Assembly (NCBI RefSeq): GCF_023657595.1
Contig: NZ_CP098323.1
Span: 4,178,001 to 4,242,000 of the forward strand
Origin: Cytobacillus firmus
GTDB taxonomy: Bacteria > Bacillota > Bacilli > Bacillales > Cytobacillaceae
Direction of reading: 5' to 3'
DNA: 64,000 nt
The first letter of the stretch is position 1; each line of letters opens with the position of its first letter. Shown one piece after another: positions 43,210-51,689 of the stretch. The notes beneath the pieces are model-generated. The model searched no databases, was not told where the DNA came from, and worked only from the letters and a program-made list of their open reading frames with translations. The position numbers and the translations under genes are program-made.

Positions 43210-43686
43210 ATGGAATTATTGACAAATTTCCCCCTATGGTCTGCTTTGGCAGCCATCTTCTTTGCCCAATTTGTAAAAGTGCCCATTCAATTTATTGCCA
43301 CCCGAAGAGTGGATTGGTCCCTTTTAACCAGTACAGGCGGAATGCCAAGCTCACACTCAGCTGCAGTAACTGCCCTTTCAACCGGGGTGGCACTTGAAAC
43401 CGGAATGGACTCTGCTGTTTTCGCTGTTTCTGCCGTTTTTGCCATTATCACTATGTTTGATGCTACGGGAGTGCGGCGTCAGGCCGGGGAACAGGCGATT
43501 GTATTAAACCAGCTTGTTGCCGACTTCAATAAATTCGTTGAAGAAGCAAAGACATGGCAGAAAAAAGCTGGCCAGGAAAAACAGAAAGAATTGAAGGAGC
43601 TGCTGGGCCATAAGCCGATAGAAGTACTCTTTGGGGGCCTGACTGGAATTTTATTAACTTTAGGGCTTCATTATTTATTTTCCTAA
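43210..43686 (+). CDS. yuiD: Divergent PAP2-family membrane protein YuiD
   Basis: This 158-residue protein has the DivPAP2 signature: FVKVPIQFIATRRVDWSLLTSTGGMPSSHSAAVTAL (key GGMPSSHSA) and MFDATGVRRQAGEQA, with hydrophobic helices and a charged middle loop. It is a divergent phosphatase-like membrane protein of unknown substrate. The ATG at 43210 has AAAGGTGG seven bases upstream; a longer frame from 43177 runs into the tandem array. It is followed 14 bp later by the cobalamin-binding gene. Confidence 0.9.
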   Translation: MELLTNFPLWSALAAIFFAQFVKVPIQFIATRRVDWSLLTSTGGMPSSHSAAVTALSTGVALETGMDSAVFAVSAVFAIITMFDATGVRRQAGEQAIVLNQLVADFNKFVEEAKTWQKKAGQEKQKELKELLGHKPIEVLFGGLTGILLTLGLHYLFS

Positions 43687-43700
43687 AGGTTGTGATGTAA

Positions 43701-44483
43701 ATGAAAATCCTTTCCTTATGCCCAAGCAATACTGAATTAGTGGAATACTTGGGATTGACTGATATGCTTGCCGGCGTGGACGATTATTCGGATTGGCCGG
43801 AGCAAATTTCCAATCTGCCCAGGCTGGGTCCTGACTTGTCTATTAACATGGATAAAGTGGAGGAACTGCAACCGGACCTTGTGCTTGCCTCCCTGAGTGT
43901 ACCCGGCATGGAAAAGAATGTAGCAGAGCTTGAAAAAAGGCAGATTCCCCATATTGTCTTAAATCCCCAAAGCCTCGCAGATATTGCAAATGACCTGGTT
44001 TTTACTGCTGAAAAAATCGGGATGCCTGAGAGAGGGATTTTGGCGGCTAAACAGTTTACGGAGAAAATAGAGGAACTTAAGCACATCTCAAGCAGGATTG
44101 AAAAAAAACCAAGCCTCTATTGGGAATGGTGGCCAAAGCCTGTGTTTACTCCTGGCAAGGTCAATTGGCTGACGGAAATCAGTGAAATAGCCGGTGGACG
44201 GAATTTATTTGCTGATGTTGAGCTTGCAAGTGTCCAGACTGATTGGGAGGATGTCCTGAATCGGCAGCCGGATTATATCTGTCTCGCCTGGGTCGGTGTC
44301 AGAAGAGAAAAGGTGAATCCGGAGATTGTCCTGAATCGTCCAGGCTGGAGTGAAATGGGAGCAGTAAAACAGGAAAGAATCCTGGTTTTGGAAGAAGAAC
44401 TGTATTGCAGGCCTTCACCGCGGCTGATTGAAGGCGCCATAAAATTAGCAGAAAAGATTCATCCGCAGGCATTTTCTGTTTGA
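43701..44483 (+). CDS. Cobalamin/substrate-binding-protein-like protein without signal peptide
   Basis: This 260-residue protein resembles BtuF-type metal-chelate/cobalamin-binding proteins: MKILSLCPSNTELVEYLGL, LGPDLSINMDKVEELQPDLVLA and WEWWPKPVFTPGKVNWLTE. It has no signal peptide or lipobox, so it would be cytosolic, unlike the extracytoplasmic binding proteins of ABC importers. No BtuC or BtuD gene lies nearby. A ribosome site is weak (AAAGGTTG). It may bind a corrinoid or metal chelate inside the cell, but the ligand is inferred. Confidence 0.78.
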   Translation: MKILSLCPSNTELVEYLGLTDMLAGVDDYSDWPEQISNLPRLGPDLSINMDKVEELQPDLVLASLSVPGMEKNVAELEKRQIPHIVLNPQSLADIANDLVFTAEKIGMPERGILAAKQFTEKIEELKHISSRIEKKPSLYWEWWPKPVFTPGKVNWLTEISEIAGGRNLFADVELASVQTDWEDVLNRQPDYICLAWVGVRREKVNPEIVLNRPGWSEMGAVKQERILVLEEELYCRPSPRLIEGAIKLAEKIHPQAFSV

Positions 44484-44490
44484 TAATACA

Positions 44491-44526
44491 AAAAGGCAAA
44501 TCCGTTCATTGCGGATTTGCCTGTCT
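44491..44526. terminator. Terminator between binding-protein gene and yuiC
   Basis: AGGCAAATCCG/CGGATTTGCCT forms a strong stem between convergent genes, with short T-rich tails (TGTCTT on the plus strand). Confidence 0.8.
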
Positions 44527-44531
44527 TCTGT

Positions 44532-45245
44532 TTATTTTTTCTCAGATTTGATATATTGCTGTCTGAAAACCTGCATGGCTTCATTTTCATTCAGTAACCT
44601 TAAATCTTCTTCCGTAAGGGTTCCATCGCCCATTTCAACAATGTAAACATCGAGCGTTTTCTTTCCCCAATTATTATAAACATCATCAACCGTTTCATAA
44701 TAGAGATCCAATTTATTCCCCTTAATGGCACCGCCTTTATCAGCTACAACACCATACCCATAATCAGGAATAAACAGGATCGTCCCAATCGGAAAAACAT
44801 TTAAATCTGCTGCGACTGTAGAGTATAAGTCCCTTTTAACTTTAACACCTGAGTATGTAATGCCAAAGGACGGATGATCCGGATTTTTTCCTGTCGACTC
44901 GTAAAAAGCTGTATATCCGGTAGCAATTACTTGTTTTTTCTGATACTGCGACCAGTCAATTGATTCCTCCAGTGTCGGCGCCTGTTCAATTGCGACAGCT
45001 TCACTCGCAGAAATCTTCGGTTCCAGGCTCACGGCCTGCTTCAAAAACTTAAATGCTACGCCAACCGATTTTAATGTATGTTCAAAATCTGAATTTCCAT
45101 CTTTGCCAGCTTGTTCAGCATTTTGCTGCAGCTGTACAATTGATCTTGCTTCCACCCCGGAAATCGAATGGAAAGTTGTCAATAATGCACCTATAAATAA
45201 GGCAGACATTACTGTACGTTTCATCCATTTTGTAATTATGTTCAT
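44532..45245 (-). CDS. yuiC: 3D-domain protein YuiC
   Basis: This 237-residue exported protein has a signal peptide (about 1-34) and a C-terminal 3D domain (about 120-215: [59 protein letters not shown]). The acidic Asp residues in ADKGG and DLY give the family its name. YuiC is a lytic-transglycosylase-like enzyme that acts on peptidoglycan. GGGAGGAG precedes the ATG. It is convergent with the upstream gene and downstream of yuiB on the same strand. Confidence 0.9.
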   Translation of the reverse strand: MNIITKWMKRTVMSALFIGALLTTFHSISGVEARSIVQLQQNAEQAGKDGNSDFEHTLKSVGVAFKFLKQAVSLEPKISASEAVAIEQAPTLEESIDWSQYQKKQVIATGYTAFYESTGKNPDHPSFGITYSGVKVKRDLYSTVAADLNVFPIGTILFIPDYGYGVVADKGGAIKGNKLDLYYETVDDVYNNWGKKTLDVYIVEMGDGTLTEEDLRLLNENEAMQVFRQQYIKSEKK

Positions 45246-45437
45246 CTTTTACACTCCTCCCAAAGTTAGTCATTTCCCTTCTTCGAGAGAAATATTCATA
45301 ACTTATGGGAAAGAAAGGCTTCCATCAGCCAATTACAGACAGGATAAAGCCAGTAATACCATAGGCTTGCCCGATTTGATCACACTAATCAAAAAAAATA
45401 AAAAATCCCCACACCCGGCAGAGATTTCAACACTAAT

Positions 45438-45761
45438 TTAAAACATCCGATATCCTTTTTTACGGAGCAGTCTAATCGTGATTCCGGCAACAATGGCGCC
45501 TGCCATTCCGCTGCTGAGTATAAGGATGTCCGCCAAAGCGAGGCTGGACATTTCTACTCCAAGACTGGAAAACGATTCCTCCGGTTTTTGAAAATACTCA
45601 ATGAAACGAACTTTATCAATGATAAAAATGGCAATTACGGGATAAATAATAGCCATAATCCAAGACATTCTTAATAGCATATTTAATATAAAACCTATTC
45701 CAAAAAACAGCACAAAAAACAGAAGCATCGAAATAGGCAAAACGAAAATCGTCATTTGCAT
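45438..45761 (-). CDS. yuiB: Membrane protein YuiB
   Basis: This 107-residue protein has three hydrophobic helices (ILPISMLLFFVLFFGIGFIL-like VLPISMLLFFVLFFGIGF, MAIIYPVIAIFIIDKV and LADILILSSGMAGAIVAGI) and a basic tail. It matches the YuiB family in length and position between yuiC and yuiA. Function is unknown. GGGAGG lies about ten bases before the first ATG; a second ATG two codons later is a possible start. Confidence 0.82.
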   Translation of the reverse strand: MQMTIFVLPISMLLFFVLFFGIGFILNMLLRMSWIMAIIYPVIAIFIIDKVRFIEYFQKPEESFSSLGVEMSSLALADILILSSGMAGAIVAGITIRLLRKKGYRMF

Positions 45762-45825
45762 GAACTTGTTTCCTCCCTTAACACATCAATAATTAGTTTA
45801 CTTTATTGTGGATTGGGGAGTCAAC

Positions 45826-45856
45826 AAGAAAAGCGGGTGTGTCAATACACCCGTTA
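45826..45856 (-). terminator. Terminator-like hairpin downstream of copy A6
   Basis: On the minus strand CGGGTGT/ACACCCG forms a stem followed by CTTTTCTTGTT. It could end transcription from yuiA through the repeat. Confidence 0.65.
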
Positions 45857-45896
45857 TGAAAAGAAAAACTTCGCTGCTCGCGAAGTTTGACTTTAT

Positions 45897-46338
45897 CACA
45901 GTCTAACGGGCAGTAAGACCCCCACTTCAAGACTCAGAGGAATCAAAGGAAAGTGGGGTCAAACTGCCCAATCTAGCTGCGGCTCCAAGGGGCTCGAGGT
46001 CATAAGCCGATCAGCTGATGGGAAGAAAAGCACTTCCCACCATCTGCTCGTCTTATGCTTGTCACCCCTGGGCAAGTCGCCTCGCTTTATAATGTAACGG
46101 CCCGAAAGAAGGACAAAGACTAAGAACGCCACATCCTCCTAAAAGCTGCCGCTTTCGGTCGTGAGATGTATCGCTGCCGTAGCTTCCTTGTCCTGTGGCA
46201 ACGTCTTTGTGACCCACTTCCTCCCAAAAGCTGTCGCATTTGGTCGTGCGATGCTCATGCTGACGAAGCCTTCCTTATCCTGTGGGCCTCAACTAACAAT
46301 CAGTGGGGGATAAAGCCCCCCACTGATTGAAGTTTTAC
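45897..46338 (-). repeat. Family A modular repeat, copy A6 (near full length)
   Basis: On the minus strand this 442-bp copy reads GTAAAACTTCAATCAGTGGG to CCCGTTAGACTGTG, flanked by ATAAAGT on both sides. It has all modules seen in A3, including the double ATCGCACGACC module and the GCATAAGACGAGC/GGCTTATGACC hairpin. The yuiA TAA lies in the ATAAA border. It fills the 578-bp gap between yuiB and yuiA; no gene is visible. Confidence 0.86.
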
Positions 46339-46339
46339 T

Positions 46340-46465
46340 TTATTCCTTTTTCTTTCCTGTACCGCCGCAGCAGCTGCAGGTTTCAGATCCGCCTAATAGT
46401 AATTGAAAATACCCTTTACCGGAACAATACATACACTCTTTGTTTTCATATTTCTTAGCTGTCAT
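46340..46465 (-). CDS. yuiA: Small zinc-finger-like protein YuiA
   Basis: This 41-residue protein has two DnaJ-type CxxCxGxG-like elements, CMYCSGKGYF and CSCCGGTGKKK, which may bind zinc. The ATG at 46465 has AAAAGGAG nine bases upstream. It corresponds to yuiA at the end of the B. subtilis yuiA-yuiI cluster. Its TAA stop codon is within the ATAAA border of a family A repeat. Confidence 0.85.
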   Translation of the reverse strand: MTAKKYENKECMYCSGKGYFQLLLGGSETCSCCGGTGKKKE

Positions 46466-46626
46466 TTCATTCATCTCCTTTTGAATTTTCGTAACTGAAT
46501 TTTCTGATAATATACCAAGGATTTGAATAAATGAAAAGCTCCATATTTCATGAAAAACTATCGTTGGAAACGCATACAAGCATTATTTACTTCTGATTTC
46601 TCGTTCTTTCTCTAAATTTCAGAAAA

Positions 46627-47118
46627 TTATAAAAATAATTTATAAGCTGTATAGCCGAAAGTATCCCCGGGATTAATGCCGTTAATTAAAGGTTTGATGG
46701 ACGAATCCGAAGTATCCAATATGTATTTTAAAAGAACTGATGCATCCGGATCATCTGCAAGTTCTTTCGGATTGCGATACTGTACATCGAGTAGTTCGCT
46801 TTCCTGAACTTTTAATGATTGTTCAGGCTCAGCTTCAAGCAAAAACAAAATCATATTATCACTGACTTCTCCTTTTATGACACCTGTACGCAATCCAAGC
46901 AGGCCTTTCACTGTACATTTTATCCCGGTTTCCTCTTCTATTTCCCGGACTGCAGCTTCATCAGCCGTTTCGCCTGGTTCCACAAACCCTGCGGGCAGAG
47001 ACCATTTGCCTTTAAGCCCTCCATATTTCTTTTTAACAACAAGCCAGTTGCCTTCAGGTGAAATAACAAGCCCGGAAACCGCAAGCCACACCTTTCCCCT
47101 TTTATGTTCGACTCCCAT
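46627..47118 (-). CDS. NUDIX hydrolase
   Basis: This 163-residue protein has a complete NUDIX box, GFVEPGETADEAAVREIEEETGI, in the family pattern GX5EX7REUXEEXGU. It hydrolyses a nucleoside diphosphate linked to another group, with Mg2+. The start is an ATG at 47118. It lies between yuiA and yumB on the same strand. The specific substrate (oxidised dNTP, ADP-ribose or other) cannot be read from the sequence. Confidence 0.9.
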   Translation of the reverse strand: MGVEHKRGKVWLAVSGLVISPEGNWLVVKKKYGGLKGKWSLPAGFVEPGETADEAAVREIEEETGIKCTVKGLLGLRTGVIKGEVSDNMILFLLEAEPEQSLKVQESELLDVQYRNPKELADDPDASVLLKYILDTSDSSIKPLINGINPGDTFGYTAYKLFL

Positions 47119-47163
47119 TCACACACCCCCTTTTACGTCATTTTATCACGAAAAAATCACCAT

Positions 47164-47196
47164 TAAAAAAAGGGACAGACTTTAGAGTCCATCCCC
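47164..47196 (-). terminator. Terminator of yumB
   Basis: GGGATGGACT pairs with AGTCTGTCCC around a TTTA-type loop and is followed by TTTTTTT on the minus strand. Confidence 0.85.
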
Positions 47197-47219
47197 ATAT
47201 ATAAATGATAGCTGATTGA

Positions 47220-48437
47220 TTAAAGAACGTTGAATTTACCTTTTTTCAATACAAGAGATGGTCCGCCAACCATGTAAAGTGCACGGTTATCGATCATCTT
47301 CTTCATGAATGAAGCTTTAGTTCCAACCATTTTCTTTCCGAATGCCACACCGATGGCATCATGTTCGCCCAGAGAACATACAGTACCTTTAATATCCGGT
47401 GTAAACGTTTCAAGATCAGTTTTATTACGGATTAAAGCAGTAATGTTTCTTGCACATACTTCACCCTGCTGCATAGCAATTTGGGCAGTAGGAGGGTATG
47501 GACGGTTAATTTCTTCATTGATGATTAATGAGCAGTCTCCGATGATAAACATATTATCATGGCCAGGAGCGCGCAAATCAGGCTGAACTTTTACACGGCC
47601 GCGCATTGCTTCAATGCCGGATTTTTCAATAATAGAATTTCCGCGTACACCTGCAGCCCAGACAACTGTTGCAGCTTTGATTTCTTCTACTTCATCTTCT
47701 CCCTTGCCAACGATAATTCCTTCAGGAGTAGCTTCTTTAATCGCTGTTCCGATCATGAATTGTACGCCTTTTTTCTCCAAGTGGGATACAGCGTAATTAA
47801 CAAGCTCCGGATCAAAGCCTGGAAGAACCATTGGAGCTGCTTCCACACAAATGATTTTCACTTTATGATAGTCCACATCGTATTCTTTGCAAAGCTCAGG
47901 AACACGGTTTGCCAACTCTCCAAGGAATTCAATGCCAGTGAAGCCTGCACCGCCGACAACAATTGTCAGGCGCTCATCTTTTTTCTCGGCGTCTGTATTA
48001 TAAGTAGCAAATTGGTATTCGATATGCTCGCGGATTTGACGTGCAGCATTGACATTGACAATCGAAAATGCATGTTCCTTAAGTCCTTTGATACCGAATG
48101 TCTCCGGCTCAGCTCCAAGTGAAACAACCAGATAATCATAGTCAATTTCGCCGTTTTCCAAAATGACTTTCTTTTCTTCTGCTTTAATTTCAAGAGCAGT
48201 GCCCTGAACGAATTCAACTTTGTTGCGGTCAATAACATCTTTTATATCATAGCGTACACGATCATGATGAAGTGTTCCGGCTGATGCCTCGTGCAGCCAT
48301 GTTGTTTCATAATGGTAGTCATTCTTGTTCACTAAAACGATTTCCGCTTCGTTTGTTCCTACAGATTTCTGCAAACGGGTTGCAACCATCAAACCGCCGT
48401 AGCCTCCACCGAGGATTACAATCTTTGGCTTTCTCAA
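47220..48437 (-). CDS. yumB: Type II NADH dehydrogenase YumB
   Basis: This 405-residue flavoprotein has the FAD-binding motif [14 protein letters not shown] near the N-terminus, a second Rossmann motif [17 protein letters not shown] and the FAD-contacting FIIGDCSLI. It resembles NDH-2, which passes electrons from NADH to menaquinone without pumping protons. The TTG at 48437 has AAAGGTGG about 11 bases upstream; earlier in-frame GTG codons overlap that site. A Rex-like palindrome lies upstream. It is divergent from yumC across 385 bp of AT-rich DNA. Confidence 0.88.
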   Translation of the reverse strand: MRKPKIVILGGGYGGLMVATRLQKSVGTNEAEIVLVNKNDYHYETTWLHEASAGTLHHDRVRYDIKDVIDRNKVEFVQGTALEIKAEEKKVILENGEIDYDYLVVSLGAEPETFGIKGLKEHAFSIVNVNAARQIREHIEYQFATYNTDAEKKDERLTIVVGGAGFTGIEFLGELANRVPELCKEYDVDYHKVKIICVEAAPMVLPGFDPELVNYAVSHLEKKGVQFMIGTAIKEATPEGIIVGKGEDEVEEIKAATVVWAAGVRGNSIIEKSGIEAMRGRVKVQPDLRAPGHDNMFIIGDCSLIINEEINRPYPPTAQIAMQQGEVCARNITALIRNKTDLETFTPDIKGTVCSLGEHDAIGVAFGKKMVGTKASFMKKMIDNRALYMVGGPSLVLKKGKFNVL

Positions 48438-48528
48438 GTGTATCACTTCCACCTTTTTTAAGTATTTTCTAATGTTTTCTTATCTTCCACTGCTTTATAT
48501 TTTTTATAGCCAAAAACATAAAAAAACT

Positions 48529-48546
48529 TTGTGATTTTATTCACTA
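48529..48546. promoter_or_regulatory. Rex-like operator upstream of yumB
   Basis: TTGTGATTTTATTCACTA matches 16 of 18 positions of the Rex box TTGTGAAWWWWTTCACAA. It lies 91 bp before the yumB start codon. Rex senses the NADH/NAD+ ratio, so control of an NADH dehydrogenase gene is logical. The rest of the intergenic region up to 48822 is AT-rich with no other clear site. Confidence 0.5.
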
Positions 48547-48822
48547 ATTAGTTCAAAAAAACTCAAAAAAATTGTCATAAAATATTAACATTATTCCTCC
48601 ATTAATCTTATTCTACTTCATAGGGTTTTTCAACCCCAAAAAAATAGACGAAAAACTTAAAAATTTTAGGAAAAATTAAAAAAATATACGTGTTTTTATT
48701 TTCATGTATTCCACTCGAAATATTCCTATCATTCATAATATTTACCTCTATTCGTGAGGTTTCAAACGATATATGTTAAAATAAAGAATAGAATTTTCAA
48801 TACATACGTGGGGGGATTTTGC

Positions 48823-49821
48823 ATGAAAGAAGATCAAAAAGTGTATGACATAACCATTATTGGCGGGGGGCCAACTGGTTTATTCACTGCTTTCTACGGG
48901 GGCATGAGACAAGCATCAGTAAAGATTATTGAAAGCTTGCCGCAGCTTGGGGGACAGTTATCTGCTCTTTATCCTGAAAAATACATATACGATGTTGCCG
49001 GCTTCCCGAAAGTCCGCGCCCAGGAATTGATTGATAACCTTAAGGAACAAATGGCTAAATTCGAGCCCACTGTATCACTTGAGCAGTCTGTTGAAAAGTT
49101 GGAGAAGCAGGCTGATGGAACATTCAAGCTTACCACCAATAAAGAAGTGCATTATTCAAAAACTATCATTATCACTGCCGGCAATGGCGCTTTCCAGCCT
49201 CGCCGTCTTGAACTTGAGAGTGCCGTTCAATACGAAGGCAAAAACCTTCATTACTTTATTGATGATTTAAATCAATTTGCCGGCAAAAAAGTCGTTGTGT
49301 TCGGCGGAGGGGATTCTGCTGTGGACTGGGCATTAATGCTTGAGCCTATCGCTGAGAAAGTCACCATTGTTCATCGTCGCGATAAATTCCGTGCACATGA
49401 ACACAGTGTAGAAAATCTGCAGAACTCCAAAGTAGAAATTAAAACACCTTATGTTCCTGCTGAGCTTATTGGTGACAGTGAAGGAATCAGCCAAGTCGTA
49501 CTTGAAGGTGTGGCTTCAAAGGAGAAAGAAGTATTTGATGTTGATGCGGTAATCGTTAACTACGGATTCGTTTCCTCGCTTGGCCCAATTAAGGAATGGG
49601 GTCTTGATATCGAAAAGAATTCCATCGTGGTTAACTCCAGAATGGAAACAAATATCGAAGGCATCTACGCGGCCGGCGATATCTGCACATATGACGGGAA
49701 AGTTAAGCTTATTGCCTGCGGTTTCGGTGAAGCGCCAACTGCCGTCAATCATGCAAAATCCTACATTGATCCAAAAGCAAAAGTGCAGCCAATGCACAGC
49801 TCTTCCATGTTCGGCAAATAA
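48823..49821 (+). CDS. yumC: Ferredoxin/flavodoxin-NADP reductase YumC
   Basis: This 332-residue protein is a thioredoxin-reductase-like ferredoxin-NADP+ reductase. FAD motif [17 protein letters not shown] and NADPH motif [17 protein letters not shown] are present, with YAAGDICTY in the C-terminal FAD part, and the dithiol CxxC of thioredoxin reductase is absent. It moves electrons between NADPH and ferredoxin or flavodoxin. The ATG at 48823 has a GGGGGG site. It corresponds to YumC in B. subtilis. Confidence 0.93.
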   Translation: MKEDQKVYDITIIGGGPTGLFTAFYGGMRQASVKIIESLPQLGGQLSALYPEKYIYDVAGFPKVRAQELIDNLKEQMAKFEPTVSLEQSVEKLEKQADGTFKLTTNKEVHYSKTIIITAGNGAFQPRRLELESAVQYEGKNLHYFIDDLNQFAGKKVVVFGGGDSAVDWALMLEPIAEKVTIVHRRDKFRAHEHSVENLQNSKVEIKTPYVPAELIGDSEGISQVVLEGVASKEKEVFDVDAVIVNYGFVSSLGPIKEWGLDIEKNSIVVNSRMETNIEGIYAAGDICTYDGKVKLIACGFGEAPTAVNHAKSYIDPKAKVQPMHSSSMFGK

Positions 49822-49830
49822 GATAGGAAA

Positions 49831-49861
49831 AGGACGGCCCGTTCGGGACCGTCCTCTTTTG
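49831..49861 (+). terminator. Terminator of yumC
   Basis: AGGACGGT-type stem: GGACGG/CCGTCC with inner CCCG/CGGG pairing, then TCTTTT on the plus strand. Confidence 0.85.
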
Positions 49862-49876
49862 ATGAGTAATGTTTTT

Positions 49877-50239
49877 TTAGCACTCTTCCGGTGTACCTGT
49901 ATTTGTAGCTGTGCGGAAAGAAGATCCGCAGCCGCAGTTGGCTATGGCATTGGGATTGTCGATTGTGAATCCGCCGCCCATCATGGATTGTTTATAATCA
50001 ATTTTTGTGCCATTTAAGATAGGTGCGTCTTCCTTGCTGACAAGAACCTGAATTCCATAGTGCTCTGACTGGATATCCCCTTCCTCGACTTCGTGTGCAA
50101 ACCCCATTCCATAGGAAAGCCCGCTGCACCCGCCTCCTTTAACAGCTACGCGCAAGAATGCATCTTCTTCCTCATTTTGCTTCATCATTTCTTTTATATG
50201 CAAAGCTGCTGCTTCTGTTATATCCACAACTTTTTCCAT
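49877..50239 (-). CDS. yutM: HesB/IscA-family Fe-S assembly protein YutM
   Basis: This 120-residue A-type Fe-S carrier has the three conserved cysteines in GGGCSGLSYGM and ANCGCGSSF, in the pattern of ErpA/IscA proteins. It carries Fe-S clusters from the SUF scaffold to apo-enzymes. The ATG at 50239 has AGGAGG upstream and gives the usual length. It lies near yutI and yuzB, two other Fe-S or redox-linked genes. Confidence 0.93.
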   Translation of the reverse strand: MEKVVDITEAAALHIKEMMKQNEEEDAFLRVAVKGGGCSGLSYGMGFAHEVEEGDIQSEHYGIQVLVSKEDAPILNGTKIDYKQSMMGGGFTIDNPNAIANCGCGSSFRTATNTGTPEEC

Positions 50240-50432
50240 GTTATTCCCTCCTGTCATGTAAGGATACTTCTATAAACATAGTATATACAGTAACAGGCAT
50301 GTGCTCAACTTAAGCGGCTTTTACATTTTTTAATTTTTCTATGATACATCCTAAACAATAGTTCTTTATACTCAATAACTACATCAATAGTGGTATAATA
50401 GTCTCATTCATCATCTCCGGAGGTGGCATTCT

Positions 50433-51128
50433 ATGCAGCAATTAAAACTGACTTATGATAAAAAATGCGAATGCAGAGTCTGCAAACAGAGTTTCACCAC
50501 TAAAAAACTCCGCTCCAGATTTGTAAGAGCAGCTGAATTTGACAGTGATTTCTGCCCTAATTATGCTGATGCAACCACGAACCCTCTTTTATATCATATA
50601 AATACCTGTCCGCACTGCGGCTACTCTGAATCAGAAGAATTTTCTCCTTATTTCCCGCCGGGAGCCCTGGACTTGATTCATTCTAAAATAGCAAAAGCCT
50701 GGATTCCTCAGGATTTTTGCCAGGATCGATCCATCCATGCTGCTGTCAGCACCTATAAACTGGCTATATATTGCGGGACTTTAAAAAGGGAGAAGCATAT
50801 TATTATGGCTGGTTTACAAGTCAGACTTGCCTGGCTTTACCGCAATATGAAGAATGATATTCAGGAACAGCGCTTTTTGAAGCTTTCTCTAAAGGAATAT
50901 CTGGAGTCTTATATGTCAGATGATTTTAAAGGATCATCTATTTCAGAAACGAGGATTTTTTATCTGATCGGGGAGCTATCCCGAAGGACACATCAGGCAG
51001 AACAGGCTGTTAAATATTTCTCAAAAGTAATTGAGCTGCAAAACCGCTCCACTGAACCCAAATTAATTGAAATGGCCAGAGAACGCTGGTATGAAATGAG
51101 ACAGGACCAAAAAACTGCAGCAAATTAA
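50433..51128 (+). CDS. DUF2225-family protein
   Basis: This 231-residue protein has an N-terminal zinc-ribbon-like part (CRVCKQSF and CPHCGYSE) followed by helical TPR-like repeats (RIFYLIGELSRRTHQAEQAVKYFSKVIEL). DUF2225 members have unknown function. GGAGGTGG precedes the ATG. It is convergent with yuzB and separated by a bidirectional terminator. Confidence 0.85.
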   Translation: MQQLKLTYDKKCECRVCKQSFTTKKLRSRFVRAAEFDSDFCPNYADATTNPLLYHINTCPHCGYSESEEFSPYFPPGALDLIHSKIAKAWIPQDFCQDRSIHAAVSTYKLAIYCGTLKREKHIIMAGLQVRLAWLYRNMKNDIQEQRFLKLSLKEYLESYMSDDFKGSSISETRIFYLIGELSRRTHQAEQAVKYFSKVIELQNRSTEPKLIEMARERWYEMRQDQKTAAN

Positions 51129-51134
51129 GGAATA

Positions 51135-51167
51135 AGAAAAGGAGCGAATTTAATCGCTCCTTTTCTA
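51135..51167. terminator. Bidirectional terminator between DUF2225 gene and yuzB
   Basis: AAAAGGAGCGA/TCGCTCCTTTT forms a long stem between convergent genes, with TTTT tails on both strands. Confidence 0.85.
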
Positions 51168-51169
51168 TA

Positions 51170-51409
51170 TTAAAACATTGGATTTTCATCCAGATATTGA
51201 TATATATTTTCAACCAGTTCATCTGGTGTTTCTCCTGTTACCACTTCTCCGTTCACAAGCGCAAAAAGAGTGCTTGCACATTTGCCGCAATACCCAAGAC
51301 AGCCATATTCTATGACATCCAGATCATAATCCTTTTCCAGCTGTTCAAGCGCTTTTTGAGAGCCGCTGGCCAAATTGCTGATGCAAAATTCGATGATTGG
51401 CTTAATCAC
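51170..51409 (-). CDS. yuzB: DUF1450-family protein YuzB
   Basis: This 79-residue protein belongs to DUF1450, with [26 protein letters not shown] and [19 protein letters not shown]. Cysteines in GCLGYCGKC suggest metal or thiol chemistry. The GTG at 51409 has AGAGAGGTG six bases upstream; an earlier in-frame GTG overlaps that site. It is convergent with the DUF2225 gene and divergent from yutJ, matching B. subtilis yuzB-yutJ order. Confidence 0.85.
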   Translation of the reverse strand: MIKPIIEFCISNLASGSQKALEQLEKDYDLDVIEYGCLGYCGKCASTLFALVNGEVVTGETPDELVENIYQYLDENPMF

Positions 51410-51546
51410 ATCTTTCACCTCTCTACCCTGTTAATGCTACCTTTTTTACCCGAATTCTGCAAGAAAGTGATTTCATTAATATTTCTTATAAGTATGCATA
51501 ATTACCACTTCATGTCGTTTATTGTCAAGTTTCCTGCTGATTTGTG

Positions 51547-51575
51547 TTGTGATTTTGTCACAATTTCGTTATACT
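51547..51575 (+). promoter_or_regulatory. yutJ promoter overlapped by Rex-like palindrome
   Basis: TTGTGA-N5-TCACAA (51547-51563) is a perfect palindrome. TTGTGA also forms a -35 element 17 bases before TATACT (51570-51575), a near-consensus -10. The palindrome has one base fewer between half-sites than the usual Rex box, so the regulator is uncertain, but the overlap with the promoter suggests repression. Confidence 0.55.
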
Positions 51576-51689
51576 TTTTATGGGTTTGAGGTTAATAATA
51601 TCATTTATTTATTTTTTCAAGATAACTAATAACGGTTATATTTAGGTTCGGTAACAGCAATCAGTACGGACATAAAGGGGAAATATACT

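Noticed and set aside
46498-46512. CodY-like motif AATTTTCTGATAATA upstream of yuiA
   Set aside because: It matches 13 of 15 positions but lies in AT-rich DNA with no clear promoter beside it, so chance is likely.
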